Source of the DNA: Rhodoferax sp.
GTDB lineage: Bacteria; Pseudomonadota; Gammaproteobacteria; Burkholderiales; Burkholderiaceae_C
Length of the DNA stretch: 64,000 nt
Assembly: GCF_028689295.1 (NCBI RefSeq)
Contig: NZ_JAQTWL010000005.1
Location: forward strand, 18,579-82,578
Reading direction: 5' to 3'
The stretch's first letter is position 1; each line of letters begins with the position of its first letter. Positions 15,522-25,119 of the stretch are shown here, piece after piece. Under the pieces are notes generated by a model. It saw nothing but the letters and a program-made list of their open reading frames with translations, was not told the DNA's origin and ran no database searches. A program made the position numbers and the translations under genes.

Positions 15522-18500
15522 CTACCCCTCCTTTCCCCTCGTCAGCCGCCACTGCTTGACCAGCGCATAAATCGCCGGAATCACCGCCAGTGTCAGCACG
15601 GTGGATGAAATCATGCCGCCGACCATCGGCGCCGCGATGCGGCTCATCACTTCGGAGCCCGTGCCGGTGCCCCACATGATGGGCAGCAGGCCGGCCATGA
15701 TGGCCACCACGGTCATCATCTTGGGGCGCACACGTTCAACCGCGCCCTCCATCACCGCCGCGTACAGATCAGCCACGCCTGGCTCGCGGCCGTCTGAGCG
15801 GCACTTCAGCTTGATGGCCTCCCACGCATGGTCCAGGTAAATCAGCATGATCACGCCGGTCTCGGCCGCCACACCGGCCAGCGCAATGAAGCCAACCGCC
15901 ACCGCCACTGACAAGTTGTAACCAAGCCACCACATCAGCCACACGCCACCCACCAGGGCAAACGGCACTGAGAGCATGACGATCAGTGTTTCGGTGATGC
16001 GCCGGAAGTTCAGGTACAGCAGCAAAAAGATGCTCAGCAGCGTGACCGGGATGACGACTTTCATCTTTTCGATGGCGCGCTCCATGTACTCGAACTGGCC
16101 GCTCCAGGTGACGTAATAGCCGCTCGGGAAAGTCACTTGTGTGGCGACTGCTTTTTTCGCGTCGGCCACATAGCGGCCAATGTCGCGGTCGCGAATATCG
16201 ACATAAATGTAGGCTGACAGCAGCGCGTTTTCGGTGCGGATGCCGGGCGCGCCCTTGGCCACCACGACCTTGGCGATTTGGCCCAGCGGGATCATCGCGC
16301 CCTCCATGGTGGGCACCAGCACGTCGCGGGCAATTTGCTGCGGGGCACCCCGGAGCTCGCGCGGATAACGCACGGTCACGCCGAAGCGCTCACGGCCCTC
16401 CACGGTGGTGGTGACCATTTCGCCACCCAGGGCGCTGCCCACCACGTCGAGCAGGTCGCCCACCGCCAGCCCGTAGCGCGCCAGTTGCTCCCGGTCGGGT
16501 TCGATGTTGAGGTAAAAGCCGCCGGTGATGCGTTCGGCAAAGGCGCTGCTGGTGCCGGGAACGGCTTTGACCACGGCCTCGATCTGCTTGGCCAGCTTCT
16601 CCATCTCATCGAGGTTATTGCCGAACACCTTGATGCCAATCGGCGTGCGGATGCCGGTGGACAGCATGTCGATGCGCGCCTTGATCGGCATGGTCCAACT
16701 ATTGGCCACGCCGGGAAACTGCAGCGCCTTGTCCATCTCGGCAATCAGCGCGTCGATGGTCAGGCCGGCGCGCCACTCGGATTCGGGCTTGAGGTTGATC
16801 ACGGTCTCGAACATCTCGGTCGGGGCCGGGTCGGTGGCGGTGTTGGCGCGCCCGGCCTTGCCCCAGACGGACGACACTTCGGGAAAGCTCTTGATGATCT
16901 TGTTTTGCGTTTGCAACAGCTCGGCGGCCTTGGTGATCGACATGCCGGGCAGCGACGCGGGCATGTAGAGCAGTGAGCCTTCGTTGAGTGTGGGCATGAA
17001 TTCGGAGCCCAATCTGGAGGCTGGGTAATACGACGCGCCCAGTGCCAGCAGTGCCAGCAGGATCGTCACCTTTTTCCAGCGCATCACTGCCGCGATGATG
17101 GGCCGATAGACCCAGATCAGAAAGCGGTTCACCGGGTTCTTCGACTCCGGCATGATCTTGCCGCGGATGAACAGCAGCATCAGCACCGGCACCAGCGTGA
17201 CCGACAGGATGGCGGCGCTCGCCATGGAAAAGGTCTTGGTGTAGGCCAGCGGTGAGAACAGCCGACCCTCTTGCCCCTCCAGCGCGAACACCGGCAGGAA
17301 CGACACGGTGATGATCAACAGCGAGAAAAACAGCGCCGGACCGACTTCTTTGCATGCTGCCAGCATGGCATCGAAACGCTGTTGTGTGCCGTGCTCCTCA
17401 GGCAGGCGCTCCAGGTGCTTGTGGGCGTTCTCGATCATCACGATCGCCGCGTCGATCATGGCACCGATGGCAATGGCGATGCCGCCCAGGCTCATCAGGT
17501 TGGAGCTCATGCCCAGCAGGCGCATGGCAATGAAAGCCATCAGAATCCCGACCGGCAGCATCAGGATGGCCACCAAGGCGCTGCGCACATGCATCAGAAA
17601 GATGATGCACACGGCAGCCACGATCAGCGACTCTTCCAGCAGCGTGCGTTTCAGGGTGTCAATGGCGCGGTTGATGAGTTCGGAGCGGTCATACACCGTT
17701 TGCACGCTCACGCCTGCGGGCAAGCCGGGGCCGATTTCGGCGATCTTGTCCTTGATATTGGCAATGACCTCCAGCGCGTTCTGGCCGTAGCGCGACATCA
17801 CGATGCCCGAGACCACTTCGCCTTCGCCATTGAGTTCGGTGATGCCGCGGCGCTCGTCGGGCGTCAGCTCCACGCGGGCAATGTCGCGGATCAGCACCGG
17901 CGTGCCCTTGTCGGCCTTGACCACCAGCAGCTCGATGTCGGACTTGCCGCGCAAATAGCCTTTGCCGCGCACCATGTACTCGGTCTCGGCCATTTCCACC
18001 GCGCGCCCGCCGACGTCGCGGTTGGAGTCGCGGATCACCTGCGCCACCTTCATCAGCGGGATGTTGTAGGCGCGCAGCTTGACCGGGTCCACCGTCACCT
18101 GGTAGGTTTGCACAAAGCCACCCACCGAAGCCACCTCGGCCACGCCGTGCGCCTTGGTCAACTGGTAGCGCACATACCAGTCCTGAATGCTGCGCAGCTC
18201 GGCGAGGGTTTTGTCCTTGGCCAGCAGCGCGTATTGATAGACCCAGCCCACGCCCGTGGCGTCCGGCCCGATCTGCGGCGTGATGCCCTTGGGCATGCGC
18301 CCAGCGGCAAAGTTCAAATACTCCAGCACGCGTGAGCGCGCCCAGTAGATGTCGGTGCCGTCTTCAAAGATGATGTAAACGAAGGAGGCGCCAAAAAACG
18401 AAAAGCCGCGCACCACCTTGGATTTGGGCACCGACAGCATGGCAGTCGTCAGCGGGTAGGTGACCTGGTCTTCCACCACCTGCGGCGCCTGGCCGGGGTA

Positions 18501-18656
18501 GTCGGTATAGACGATGACCTGCACGTCAGACAAATCGGGCAGCGCGTCGATGGGCGTGCGCAGCACGGCAAAGATGCCGCCCACGACGATGAACAGCGTG
18601 GCCAGCAGCACCAGAAAGCGGTTGCGGCCCGACCAGTCGATGATGTTGGCGAGCAT
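15522..18656 (-). CDS. cusA: CusA-type heavy-metal RND efflux pump (Cu/Ag)
   Basis: The 1044-aa inner-membrane proton-driven pump of the HME-RND family starts MLANIIDWSGRNRFLVLLAT. It shows the conserved IDALPDLSDVQVIVYTDYPG and DIYWARSRVLEYL. The periplasmic stretch with MPASLPGMSITKAAE, PAPTEMFETVINLKP and KARIDMLSTGIRTPIGIKVF is typical of the monovalent-cation (Cu+/Ag+) subgroup. Two sets of transmembrane helices are evident. It is 2 bases from cusB, forming a tripartite system with CusB and CusC. The ATG at 18656 follows the family; the frame to 18794 only overlaps cusB. Confidence 0.94.
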   Translation of the reverse strand: MLANIIDWSGRNRFLVLLATLFIVVGGIFAVLRTPIDALPDLSDVQVIVYTDYPGQAPQVVEDQVTYPLTTAMLSVPKSKVVRGFSFFGASFVYIIFEDGTDIYWARSRVLEYLNFAAGRMPKGITPQIGPDATGVGWVYQYALLAKDKTLAELRSIQDWYVRYQLTKAHGVAEVASVGGFVQTYQVTVDPVKLRAYNIPLMKVAQVIRDSNRDVGGRAVEMAETEYMVRGKGYLRGKSDIELLVVKADKGTPVLIRDIARVELTPDERRGITELNGEGEVVSGIVMSRYGQNALEVIANIKDKIAEIGPGLPAGVSVQTVYDRSELINRAIDTLKRTLLEESLIVAAVCIIFLMHVRSALVAILMLPVGILMAFIAMRLLGMSSNLMSLGGIAIAIGAMIDAAIVMIENAHKHLERLPEEHGTQQRFDAMLAACKEVGPALFFSLLIITVSFLPVFALEGQEGRLFSPLAYTKTFSMASAAILSVTLVPVLMLLFIRGKIMPESKNPVNRFLIWVYRPIIAAVMRWKKVTILLALLALGASYYPASRLGSEFMPTLNEGSLLYMPASLPGMSITKAAELLQTQNKIIKSFPEVSSVWGKAGRANTATDPAPTEMFETVINLKPESEWRAGLTIDALIAEMDKALQFPGVANSWTMPIKARIDMLSTGIRTPIGIKVFGNNLDEMEKLAKQIEAVVKAVPGTSSAFAERITGGFYLNIEPDREQLARYGLAVGDLLDVVGSALGGEMVTTTVEGRERFGVTVRYPRELRGAPQQIARDVLVPTMEGAMIPLGQIAKVVVAKGAPGIRTENALLSAYIYVDIRDRDIGRYVADAKKAVATQVTFPSGYYVTWSGQFEYMERAIEKMKVVIPVTLLSIFLLLYLNFRRITETLIVMLSVPFALVGGVWLMWWLGYNLSVAVAVGFIALAGVAAETGVIMLIYLDHAWEAIKLKCRSDGREPGVADLYAAVMEGAVERVRPKMMTVVAIMAGLLPIMWGTGTGSEVMSRIAAPMVGGMISSTVLTLAVIPAIYALVKQWRLTRGKEG

Positions 18657-18658
18657 GG

Positions 18659-20218
18659 TTACTTCTTGACGCTGGTGATGACCCATTCGCCGGGCTGGCG
18701 CTCGACAAACTCGAAGTCCACCTTGGCGCCCGGCTTGAGCGCTTGCAGCAAGGCCGGATTGGCGGCCTTGAACTCCATCGTCATGGCCGGCCATTTGAGG
18801 CTGGCGACCGGACCGTGGCTTATGCTGATGGTGCCTTCTTTCAGGTCAACGCTGTCCACGGTACCGCTGGCCTGGTGACCCACGGAGTTGGTCGCAACCA
18901 CTGGCGCGTCAGCTTGCGGTGCTGGCGCAAAGCTGCCCAGCGCGGCTTTAAGGTTGCTCTCGGCATCAATCAAGAAGTTGGCGGCCACCACCACGGGTTC
19001 GCCGTCAGCCACGCCGTCGAGCACTTCAATATAAGTGTCGCTGCGCGCGCCCAAGCGGACCTCGCGCGGCTCAAAGCGGCCTGCCGCTTTTTCGACCAGC
19101 ACCACCTGGCGCGTGCCGCTGTCGATCACCGCCGACACCGGCACGGTAACCACCTGGCCCTTGGACGCGACCGGCAATTCCACCTGGGCGAACATGCCGG
19201 GCTTGAGCAGTCCGCCGGGGTTGGCCAGCTCCACGCGCACCGGCACGGTCCGGGTGGCCGGGTTGAGCGTGGGATAGACATAAGTGACCCGGCCGCTGAA
19301 GGCTTTGTCGGGGTAGGCGTTGATGCTCACCGTGGCTTTGGCCCCGTTCTTGACGAGTCCGATGTCCTGCTCGAAGACATCGGCAAGTACCCATACCGCC
19401 GACAAATCCGCAATCTGGTACAGCGCCTCGCCCGGCATGAAGCGCATGCCTTGCAGCGCCTTCTTGTCCATCACGATGCCGCTCACGGGCGAGCGGAAGG
19501 TGAGCGTGCGGGTGGTGGTACCGGTTTCGGTCAGTGCCTTGATCTGTGCCTCGGAAATATCCCAGTTGCGCAGCCGCGCCAAGCTGGCCGCGGCGAGCTG
19601 CTGCATGCCCGCCTGCGCCTGGCCACCCGCGTCTTTCAGACTACCCACGCCCTGCACGGCAATCGCGTATTCGCGCTGTGCCGACACCAGCTCGGGGCTG
19701 TAAACCTCGAACAGGGCCTGGCCCTTGCCGACGGCCTGGCCGGTCACGTTGACGTGCAGCCGCTCCACATAGCCTTCGAACTTGGGCGAGATGGCATACA
19801 CGCGGCGCTCGTCAGGCTCGATGCGGCCCGAGGCGCGCACCAGTTTGTCGAGACTGCGCAGTTGTGCCGCCTCGGTGCGCACGCCGAGCTTTTGCACCTT
19901 GTCGGTGCTGATCTTCACCTGGTTGGCCGGGGCGTCTTCTTCATCGGCACCGCCGGCATAGACCGGGATGTAGTCCATGCCCATCGGATCTTTCTTGGGC
20001 GTGGGCGAGGTGTCGGGCAAGCCCATCGGGTTGCGGTAGTAGAGGAGTTTCTTCCCGGGCTTGGCGGCTGCATCGCCTGTGCCTGACGGGGCTGCCGCAG
20101 GCACGCCAGACGAGCCCGGCGCACTGACGCCATGGCCACGCGTGCCGGCGTAATAACCGCCTGAGCCGGCCAGTGCAACCAGCACCGCGCCAATCATCCA
20201 GCCTGTGCCGGTTTTCAT
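18659..20218 (-). CDS. cusB: CusB-type periplasmic adaptor with CusF-like C-terminal domain
   Basis: The 519-aa membrane fusion protein links CusA and CusC. After the N-terminal anchor it has a heavy-metal-binding motif region (YYRNPMGLPDTSPTPKKDPM and GMDYIPVY, about residues 60-88). The barrel-sandwich and hairpin core of HlyD-type adaptors follows. The last 75 residues form a CusF-like domain (ASGTVDSVDLKEGTISISHG, LKWPAMTMEF) carrying the Trp/Met copper ligands. Thus copper chaperone modules exist both as this fusion and as the separate gene at 22556. Its ATG overlaps the cusC stop (ATGA). Confidence 0.93.
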   Translation of the reverse strand: MKTGTGWMIGAVLVALAGSGGYYAGTRGHGVSAPGSSGVPAAAPSGTGDAAAKPGKKLLYYRNPMGLPDTSPTPKKDPMGMDYIPVYAGGADEEDAPANQVKISTDKVQKLGVRTEAAQLRSLDKLVRASGRIEPDERRVYAISPKFEGYVERLHVNVTGQAVGKGQALFEVYSPELVSAQREYAIAVQGVGSLKDAGGQAQAGMQQLAAASLARLRNWDISEAQIKALTETGTTTRTLTFRSPVSGIVMDKKALQGMRFMPGEALYQIADLSAVWVLADVFEQDIGLVKNGAKATVSINAYPDKAFSGRVTYVYPTLNPATRTVPVRVELANPGGLLKPGMFAQVELPVASKGQVVTVPVSAVIDSGTRQVVLVEKAAGRFEPREVRLGARSDTYIEVLDGVADGEPVVVAANFLIDAESNLKAALGSFAPAPQADAPVVATNSVGHQASGTVDSVDLKEGTISISHGPVASLKWPAMTMEFKAANPALLQALKPGAKVDFEFVERQPGEWVITSVKK

Positions 20219-21486
20219 AACGAATCTCCTGTGAGTTTTTCAATCTCGGCCAGCCTCATCTGGGCGTCCAACTGGGCCTTGAGTTGGCTCTGTTTGGCCT
20301 GGCGCACCTGGCGCTGGGCGTCGAGCAGGGTGGCAAAGTCGAGCTTGCCGTTTTCGTAAGCGGCCAGCGCGGCCTGAAAGCTCAGCTCGGCTTGCGGCAG
20401 CAGACTGGATTTGGCGAGCTGTTCGGTGCGCTGCGCCGCTTCGATGCCTGCGAGGTTTTCCGACAGATCGGCCAACACCTGATTGGCGACCGCCTCGTGG
20501 CGCGCTTGCGCCGCCTCCAGCATGGCCAGCGCCTCACGCTCCTGGGCGCGCCGTGAATCCTGTTGCAGCGGAATGTTGACCTCCAGCATCAGGCTCCACT
20601 CGGTAATGCGGCTCTGCATTTGTGTCGGCGTGATCGACAGCGTGAAGTCGGGGTAGCGGTTTTTCAGGCTCAGCTCGCGCCCAAGCTCGGCCGACTTGAT
20701 GCGTGCGGCTTCAGAGAAAAGCTGCGGGTTGCGCTGGTGCACCCGTGTCATCAGCGCATCGGTCTGCAAGCTGGCCGCGACCGGCACCAGCGGCAGGGTT
20801 TCAGGCGTGGCCAGGGGCGCGTTGGACGGCCGCGCCAGCAAGGCATTGAGCCGCGCGTCGGCCTGGCGCAACTCGCCATCGAGCGCCACCAACTCGGTTT
20901 GCATGGCGGTTTGTTCCAGTTGCGCCCGGATGGCTTCCTGCTGCACGGACAAACCACCCGCGTAGCGAACCTGCGCCACGTTGGCGAGCTGGTTCGTCAA
21001 GTCCAGCAGCTCTTGCGTGAGTTTCCTGGTGCGATGAAGAAAGTAGCGCTGCGCGTGTGTGGTCCTGACTCTGGCGGCCAGTTCTGCCCAGCTGCCTTGC
21101 GCCTTGCCCTCAACGGCCTGCGCCTCTTGCGCGGCAATGTCGCGTTTCAAATCGCGCTTGCCCCACCACGGCAGGTCTTGCATGAAGGTGTATTTGGTGC
21201 TGCCCGTGTCGCTGGGCCACAGCGTCGGAGACTGTGCGCCGCCTTGGGTGATGTCCATCCACTCGATGCGGAACCTGGGGTCCATCAAGGCGCCCGCCAT
21301 CACCACGCGTTCACGGGCGGCCTGGGCCTCGTGGCGCATGCTGGCGTAGTCCGGATTACGCGTCTTGGCCAGCGCCAGCAGGCTCGCAACCGTGGCACCG
21401 GGCAGGGCTTCTTGCGCCCCTGCGGGCGCAGCGGCTCCCAAGACCAGCAGCGCTGCGAGCGCCGTGGTCGATAAGTGGTGGTTCAT
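20215..21486 (-). CDS. cusC: CusC-type outer-membrane efflux protein (TolC family)
   Basis: The 423-aa product has a signal peptide (AALLVLGAAAPAGAQ) and two OEP repeats rich in long helices (for example LELTQ-type heptads around DLTNQLANVAQVRYAGGLSV and LAAYENGKLDFATLLDAQRQ). This is the outer-membrane channel of the metal efflux complex. It lies between the dsbG-like gene and cusB. Assignment to the Cus system is by context with cusA, cusB and cusF. Confidence 0.9.
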   Translation of the reverse strand: MNHHLSTTALAALLVLGAAAPAGAQEALPGATVASLLALAKTRNPDYASMRHEAQAARERVVMAGALMDPRFRIEWMDITQGGAQSPTLWPSDTGSTKYTFMQDLPWWGKRDLKRDIAAQEAQAVEGKAQGSWAELAARVRTTHAQRYFLHRTRKLTQELLDLTNQLANVAQVRYAGGLSVQQEAIRAQLEQTAMQTELVALDGELRQADARLNALLARPSNAPLATPETLPLVPVAASLQTDALMTRVHQRNPQLFSEAARIKSAELGRELSLKNRYPDFTLSITPTQMQSRITEWSLMLEVNIPLQQDSRRAQEREALAMLEAAQARHEAVANQVLADLSENLAGIEAAQRTEQLAKSSLLPQAELSFQAALAAYENGKLDFATLLDAQRQVRQAKQSQLKAQLDAQMRLAEIEKLTGDSL

Positions 21487-21493
21487 GATTGGC

Positions 21494-22144
21494 CTATTTG
21501 GCGTTGGCCAGCGCTTCGTCCACCAGCGCCCTCAACTGCTCAAAGCCGAAGCTGGGCAGCGGTTTGCCGTTGACGAAGTATTCTGGCGTCATGGTCACGT
21601 TCATGATCTTGGCGTCGGCCAGATCACGCGCCACCATGGCGGCCACCTCGGGCGCATTGGCGTCGTTTTGCAGGCGCGCCATGTCCAGTTGCAGTGGCTC
21701 CAGCACCGGCCCGATCAGTTCGACGTGCGAGCTGTGGTTGATCACCCAGGCGTCTTGTGCGGCAAATAACGCTTGCAACGCGGGTTCGAACTTGTCCTGC
21801 TTGCGCGCGGCTTCCAGCACTTTCACCACCGACTCCGAGCCTGGGTGAAACGGTGCGTAGCGCAGGCTCAGGCGAATCTTGTCCGGGTGCGCCGTCATCA
21901 TGGCCTTGACCAGCGGATAAAACTCGCGGCAGGTGCCGCAGGCCGGGTCAAAAAATTCGACGATGTGCACCGGGGCATTGGGGTTGCCAAAGCTGGGGGC
22001 GTCGGCGCGCACCAAGGCGGCCATGTTCTGTTTGGCCAATTGCGCCGCTGCTTCAGCTTGCTGTTGCTTGTAAAAATAGGCGCCACCGGCAAACGCCAGC
22101 ACCAGCAAGGCCGCCACCGCGATAAAGAGATTTTTTTGTTTCAT
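21494..22144 (-). CDS. membrane-anchored thioredoxin-fold protein (DsbG/BdbD-like)
   Basis: From the ATG at 22144 the 216-aa protein has an N-terminal anchor or signal (LFIAVAALLVLAFAGGAYFY) and a DsbA-type thioredoxin domain with active site FFDPACGTCREFYP (CGTC) and the cis-Pro region MTPEYFVNGKPL. It should act in the periplasm as a thiol oxidase or isomerase. Its start overlaps the dsbB stop by ATGA, so the two are translationally coupled, suggesting that DsbB reoxidises this partner. The pair lies inside the copper efflux operon. Confidence 0.88.
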   Translation of the reverse strand: MKQKNLFIAVAALLVLAFAGGAYFYKQQQAEAAAQLAKQNMAALVRADAPSFGNPNAPVHIVEFFDPACGTCREFYPLVKAMMTAHPDKIRLSLRYAPFHPGSESVVKVLEAARKQDKFEPALQALFAAQDAWVINHSSHVELIGPVLEPLQLDMARLQNDANAPEVAAMVARDLADAKIMNVTMTPEYFVNGKPLPSFGFEQLRALVDEALANAK

Positions 22145-22572
22145 TTGGAAGAACTCCGATAGGCTGCCAGCAGCAAGCCGTTGAGGATTAAAAAGGCCAG
22201 CAAGGAGAGCAGGGGAATCGTCAGGAATCCGAACCATTCGACTTGAATCGTTTTGCAGGGGATGCCCTGACGGCACGGCTCCAAAGCTTCAGGAATGATG
22301 CCCATGGTGAGCAGCACATGAAAACCGGCCACCAGCAACCCGATGGCCGCCAAAGGCATCGCATAGCGCAGCATCTTGGGGTCGAACGGAAACAGGCCGA
22401 GCGCCAGAATCAATACCAGCGGAAACATGAAGATGCGCTGCCACCAGCACAGCACGCAAGGCGCAAAGCCCATGACTTCGCTCATGAACAGGGCGCCCAG
22501 CGTGGCCAGGGCGGCGACGAGCCAGGCGCCAAAGACCAGCGTCCAGGGCGAGGTTTTACTTGACCGACTCAT
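22141..22572 (-). CDS. dsbB: DsbB/BdbC-type disulfide-forming quinone reductase
   Basis: The 143-aa four-helix inner-membrane protein carries the two redox pairs of the family: FAPCVLCWWQR (CVLC, after helix 1) and ALEPCRQGIPCKTI (in the second periplasmic loop). It passes electrons from periplasmic thiols to quinone, here presumably from the coupled CGTC protein downstream. Its start at 22572 overlaps the end of the cusF-like gene by 17 bases. Confidence 0.92.
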   Translation of the reverse strand: MSRSSKTSPWTLVFGAWLVAALATLGALFMSEVMGFAPCVLCWWQRIFMFPLVLILALGLFPFDPKMLRYAMPLAAIGLLVAGFHVLLTMGIIPEALEPCRQGIPCKTIQVEWFGFLTIPLLSLLAFLILNGLLLAAYRSSSK

Positions 22573-22903
22573 AACGCAGCACGGTCATGCCGCCGTCCTT
22601 GGGGTCGGTGGCAAAGCGGATCTTTTGACCCGCCTTGAGTTGGTCGAGCCAGGCGGTGTCCTTGACCTTGTAGGCCATGGTCATGGGCGGCATGCCGTTG
22701 GGCAGTGCGCCGTGCGCCAGCGTGACCGTGCCTTTGGTTTTGTCCACTTTCTTGACCAGGCCGTCGCCCATGTCCGCATTGGCGGCAACGGTGGCGGGCT
22801 TGGCCATGGGCATGGCATGCATGCTGTGGTCGATCTGGGCCATGGCGGGGGCAGCCAGTGCCAGGGTGAAGGCGATCAAGGCGCGGGGCGACAACATTCT
22901 CAT
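22556..22903 (-). CDS. cusF: CusF-like periplasmic copper-binding protein
   Basis: The 115-aa protein has a signal peptide (MRMLSPRALIAFTLALAAPA, cleavage near AMAQ), a Met/His-rich linker (IDHSMHAMPMAKP) and a CusF domain (GDGLVKKVDKTKGTVTLAHG, MPPMTMAYKVKD) with the clustered Met ligands. It is the first gene of the leftward cus operon. The ATG at 22903 has AAGGAT 9 bases upstream. It probably delivers Cu(I)/Ag(I) to CusB. Confidence 0.9.
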   Translation of the reverse strand: MRMLSPRALIAFTLALAAPAMAQIDHSMHAMPMAKPATVAANADMGDGLVKKVDKTKGTVTLAHGALPNGMPPMTMAYKVKDTAWLDQLKAGQKIRFATDPKDGGMTVLRYESVK

Positions 22904-22979
22904 CGGGCTGATCCTTAAGTGAATGGGGGAGAGTGAGGCCCGGAGTGTGCCCGAGCGGACTCGACAAAAAGCTGACCGC

Positions 22980-23001
22980 CAGATGACATTTTTGTTATCT
23001 G
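22980..23001. promoter_or_regulatory. CusR/CopR-type operator between cusF and cusR
   Basis: A 22-bp inverted repeat, CAGATGACA-tttt-TGTTATCTG, matches itself at 8 of 9 arm positions and lies between the divergent cusF operon and cusRS. The half-site ATGACA resembles known CusR/CopR boxes. Its position suits control of both arms by the adjacent response regulator. Binding is inferred. Confidence 0.65.
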
Positions 23002-23038
23002 AGCGCGCAAGGCGGCCGGGCAGTGCAGAATCGCGGCC

Positions 23039-23725
23039 ATGAGAATTCTTGTGGTTGAAGACGAACCCAAAACGGGCGACTACCTGAAGCAGGGCATGAC
23101 CGAGGCCGGTTTTGTGGCGGACCTGGCGCGCAACGGCAGCGACGGCCTGCATCTGGCGCTGACGGAGGCCTACGACCTGGCCATTCTGGACGTCATGCTG
23201 CCCGGACTGGACGGCTGGGGCATCCTGGCGGGCATCCGGCGCGCGGGCAAAGACATGCCGGTGCTGTTCCTGAGCGCGCGCGATCAGGTGGAGGACCGCG
23301 TCAAGGGGCTGGAGCTGGGCGCCGACGACTATCTGGTCAAACCCTTTGCCTTTTCCGAACTGCTGGCGCGCGTGCGCACCCTGTTGCGCCGTGGCGCCAA
23401 GGCCAGCGCGGCCGAGTTCCTGCGCGCGGCCGACCTCGAGCTGGACCTGATGCGTCGCCGCGTGATTCGTGCCGGCCAGCGCATCGACCTCACGGCCAAG
23501 GAATTCGCCCTGCTGGAGTTGCTGCTGCGGCGCCAGGGCGAGGTGCTGCCGCGCTCGCTGATCGCCTCGCAGGTGTGGGACATGAACTTTGACAGTGACA
23601 CCAACGTGATCGAGGTCGCCATGCGCCGCTTGCGCGCCAAGGTCGATGACGCTTTCGAGCCTAAACTGATTCGCACCGTGCGCGGCATGGGCTACGTGTT
23701 GGAAGACTCAAATTGCGCACCTTGA
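23039..23725 (+). CDS. cusR: CusR-type copper response regulator (OmpR family)
   Basis: The 228-aa product has a receiver domain ([20 protein letters not shown], acceptor Asp in [14 protein letters not shown] near residue 55, Lys in [14 protein letters not shown]) and a C-terminal OmpR/PhoB winged helix ([40 protein letters not shown]). It is divergent from the cusF operon and overlaps the kinase gene downstream. It should activate copper efflux genes through the inverted repeat at 22980. Confidence 0.92.
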   Translation: MRILVVEDEPKTGDYLKQGMTEAGFVADLARNGSDGLHLALTEAYDLAILDVMLPGLDGWGILAGIRRAGKDMPVLFLSARDQVEDRVKGLELGADDYLVKPFAFSELLARVRTLLRRGAKASAAEFLRAADLELDLMRRRVIRAGQRIDLTAKEFALLELLLRRQGEVLPRSLIASQVWDMNFDSDTNVIEVAMRRLRAKVDDAFEPKLIRTVRGMGYVLEDSNCAP

Positions 23726-25116
23726 ACCGGATTTCTCTCACGCAGCGTCTCACGCTGATGTTCGTGCTGGCCGCATCTGCCGTGCTGCTGATACTGGGTT
23801 GGGTCATTGCCCGCGCGGTGGAGCAGCACTTCGAGGACCTCGACCTGGAAGTGCTGTCGGGCAAGATGGAGCTGACCCGGCAAGCGCTGCAACGGGTGAG
23901 CTCGCACGACGGCCTGACCGAATTCACCCACCAGCTGGCCTATTCCCTGGTCGGGCACCACGGCATGGAGGTGATGGTGATCGACGCTGACGAAGCAGTC
24001 ATCTTTGCCACCGGCCATGCCGGCTTCGATCCCGCGCTGGTCATGCAGCAAGCCGCCAACGCGCCCGAGCGGCCGGCGCTGTGGCAGCTGGACGGGCAAA
24101 CCTACCGCGGCCTGGCCGCGCGCCTGCCCACGGCGGTGCTGGATGCAACGGGTCAGCCGCTGCGCGTCTTCGTGGCGGTGGCCACCGATATCGTCCACCA
24201 TCAGGCCTTCATGCAGTCATTTTTGCAAACCCTGTGGCTGTTCGTGGCCGGCGCGGCACTGCTCACCGGTGTGCTGGGCTGGGTGGCCGTGCGCCGCGGG
24301 CTGGCGCCGCTGCGCGCCATGCGGGCGCAGGCCCAGGCTGTGACGGCACAGCAGCTGGACCAGCGCCTGCCGGTGCAGACCATCCCGCGCGAACTGGCCG
24401 AGCTGGCGCAGTCGCTCAACGACATGCTGGCGCGCCTGCAGGACGCGTTTCAACGGCTCACTGACTTTTCATCCGACATCGCGCATGAGCTGCGCACCCC
24501 GGTGAGCAACCTGCTGACGCAAACGCAGGTCACGCTGACGCGCGCGCGCAGCGCCGACGATTACCGCCGAATTCTTGAATCCAACGCCGAAGAATTCGAG
24601 CGCATGGCCCGCATGATCTCCGACATGTTGCTGCTGGCGAAATCGGATAACGGCCTGGAGGAGCCGCAGCGTGAACGGCTGCGCATGGCCGATGAAGTGC
24701 GCGCCCTGTTCGACTATTTTGATGCGGTCGCGGAGGAAAAAAATGTGGCGCTGAGCCTGACAGGCGATTGCGAACTTAGCGCCGACCGGCTGATGCTGCG
24801 CCGTGCACTGGCCAATCTGCTGTCGAATGCGCTGCGCCATGCCGACCCGGGCAGCGTGGTGTCGGTCAGTCTGCAAACTTTCGATGAGAACGTGCAGGTC
24901 AGCGTGTCCGACCATGGCGAGCGAATAGCACCCGAGCATCTGGAGCGCGTCTTCGACCGCTTTTTCCGGGTCGATCCGGCGCGTCAGCGAAGCTCGGAGG
25001 GCACTGGCCTGGGGTTGGCCATCACCCAGTCGATCGTGCAGGCGCATGGCGGCACGATCCGGGCGACTTCAGCGGCCGGCGTGACCACCTTCACGATGTT
25101 CTTGCCGCGTACTTAG
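23713..25116 (+). CDS. cusS: CusS-type heavy-metal sensor histidine kinase
   Basis: The 467-aa membrane kinase has a transmembrane segment near residues 14-35, a periplasmic sensor region, a second transmembrane segment ([17 protein letters not shown]) and HAMP. HisKA carries the phospho-His in [17 protein letters not shown], and HATPase_c shows [16 protein letters not shown] and [13 protein letters not shown]. The start is a TTG: 23713 has GGAAG upstream, and a second TTG at 23722 overlaps the cusR stop. No in-frame ATG gives a sensible N-terminus. Confidence 0.9.
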   Translation: MRTLNRISLTQRLTLMFVLAASAVLLILGWVIARAVEQHFEDLDLEVLSGKMELTRQALQRVSSHDGLTEFTHQLAYSLVGHHGMEVMVIDADEAVIFATGHAGFDPALVMQQAANAPERPALWQLDGQTYRGLAARLPTAVLDATGQPLRVFVAVATDIVHHQAFMQSFLQTLWLFVAGAALLTGVLGWVAVRRGLAPLRAMRAQAQAVTAQQLDQRLPVQTIPRELAELAQSLNDMLARLQDAFQRLTDFSSDIAHELRTPVSNLLTQTQVTLTRARSADDYRRILESNAEEFERMARMISDMLLLAKSDNGLEEPQRERLRMADEVRALFDYFDAVAEEKNVALSLTGDCELSADRLMLRRALANLLSNALRHADPGSVVSVSLQTFDENVQVSVSDHGERIAPEHLERVFDRFFRVDPARQRSSEGTGLGLAITQSIVQAHGGTIRATSAAGVTTFTMFLPRT

Positions 25117-25119
25117 TCA

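Noticed and set aside
17271..18335. 354-aa frame antisense to cusA
   Set aside because: Shadow of the RND pump gene; His/Asp/Gln-rich composition typical of reverse-strand GC-rich codons.
18743..20086. 447-aa frame antisense to cusB
   Set aside because: Shadow; no motif, and cusB is clearly coding on the other strand.
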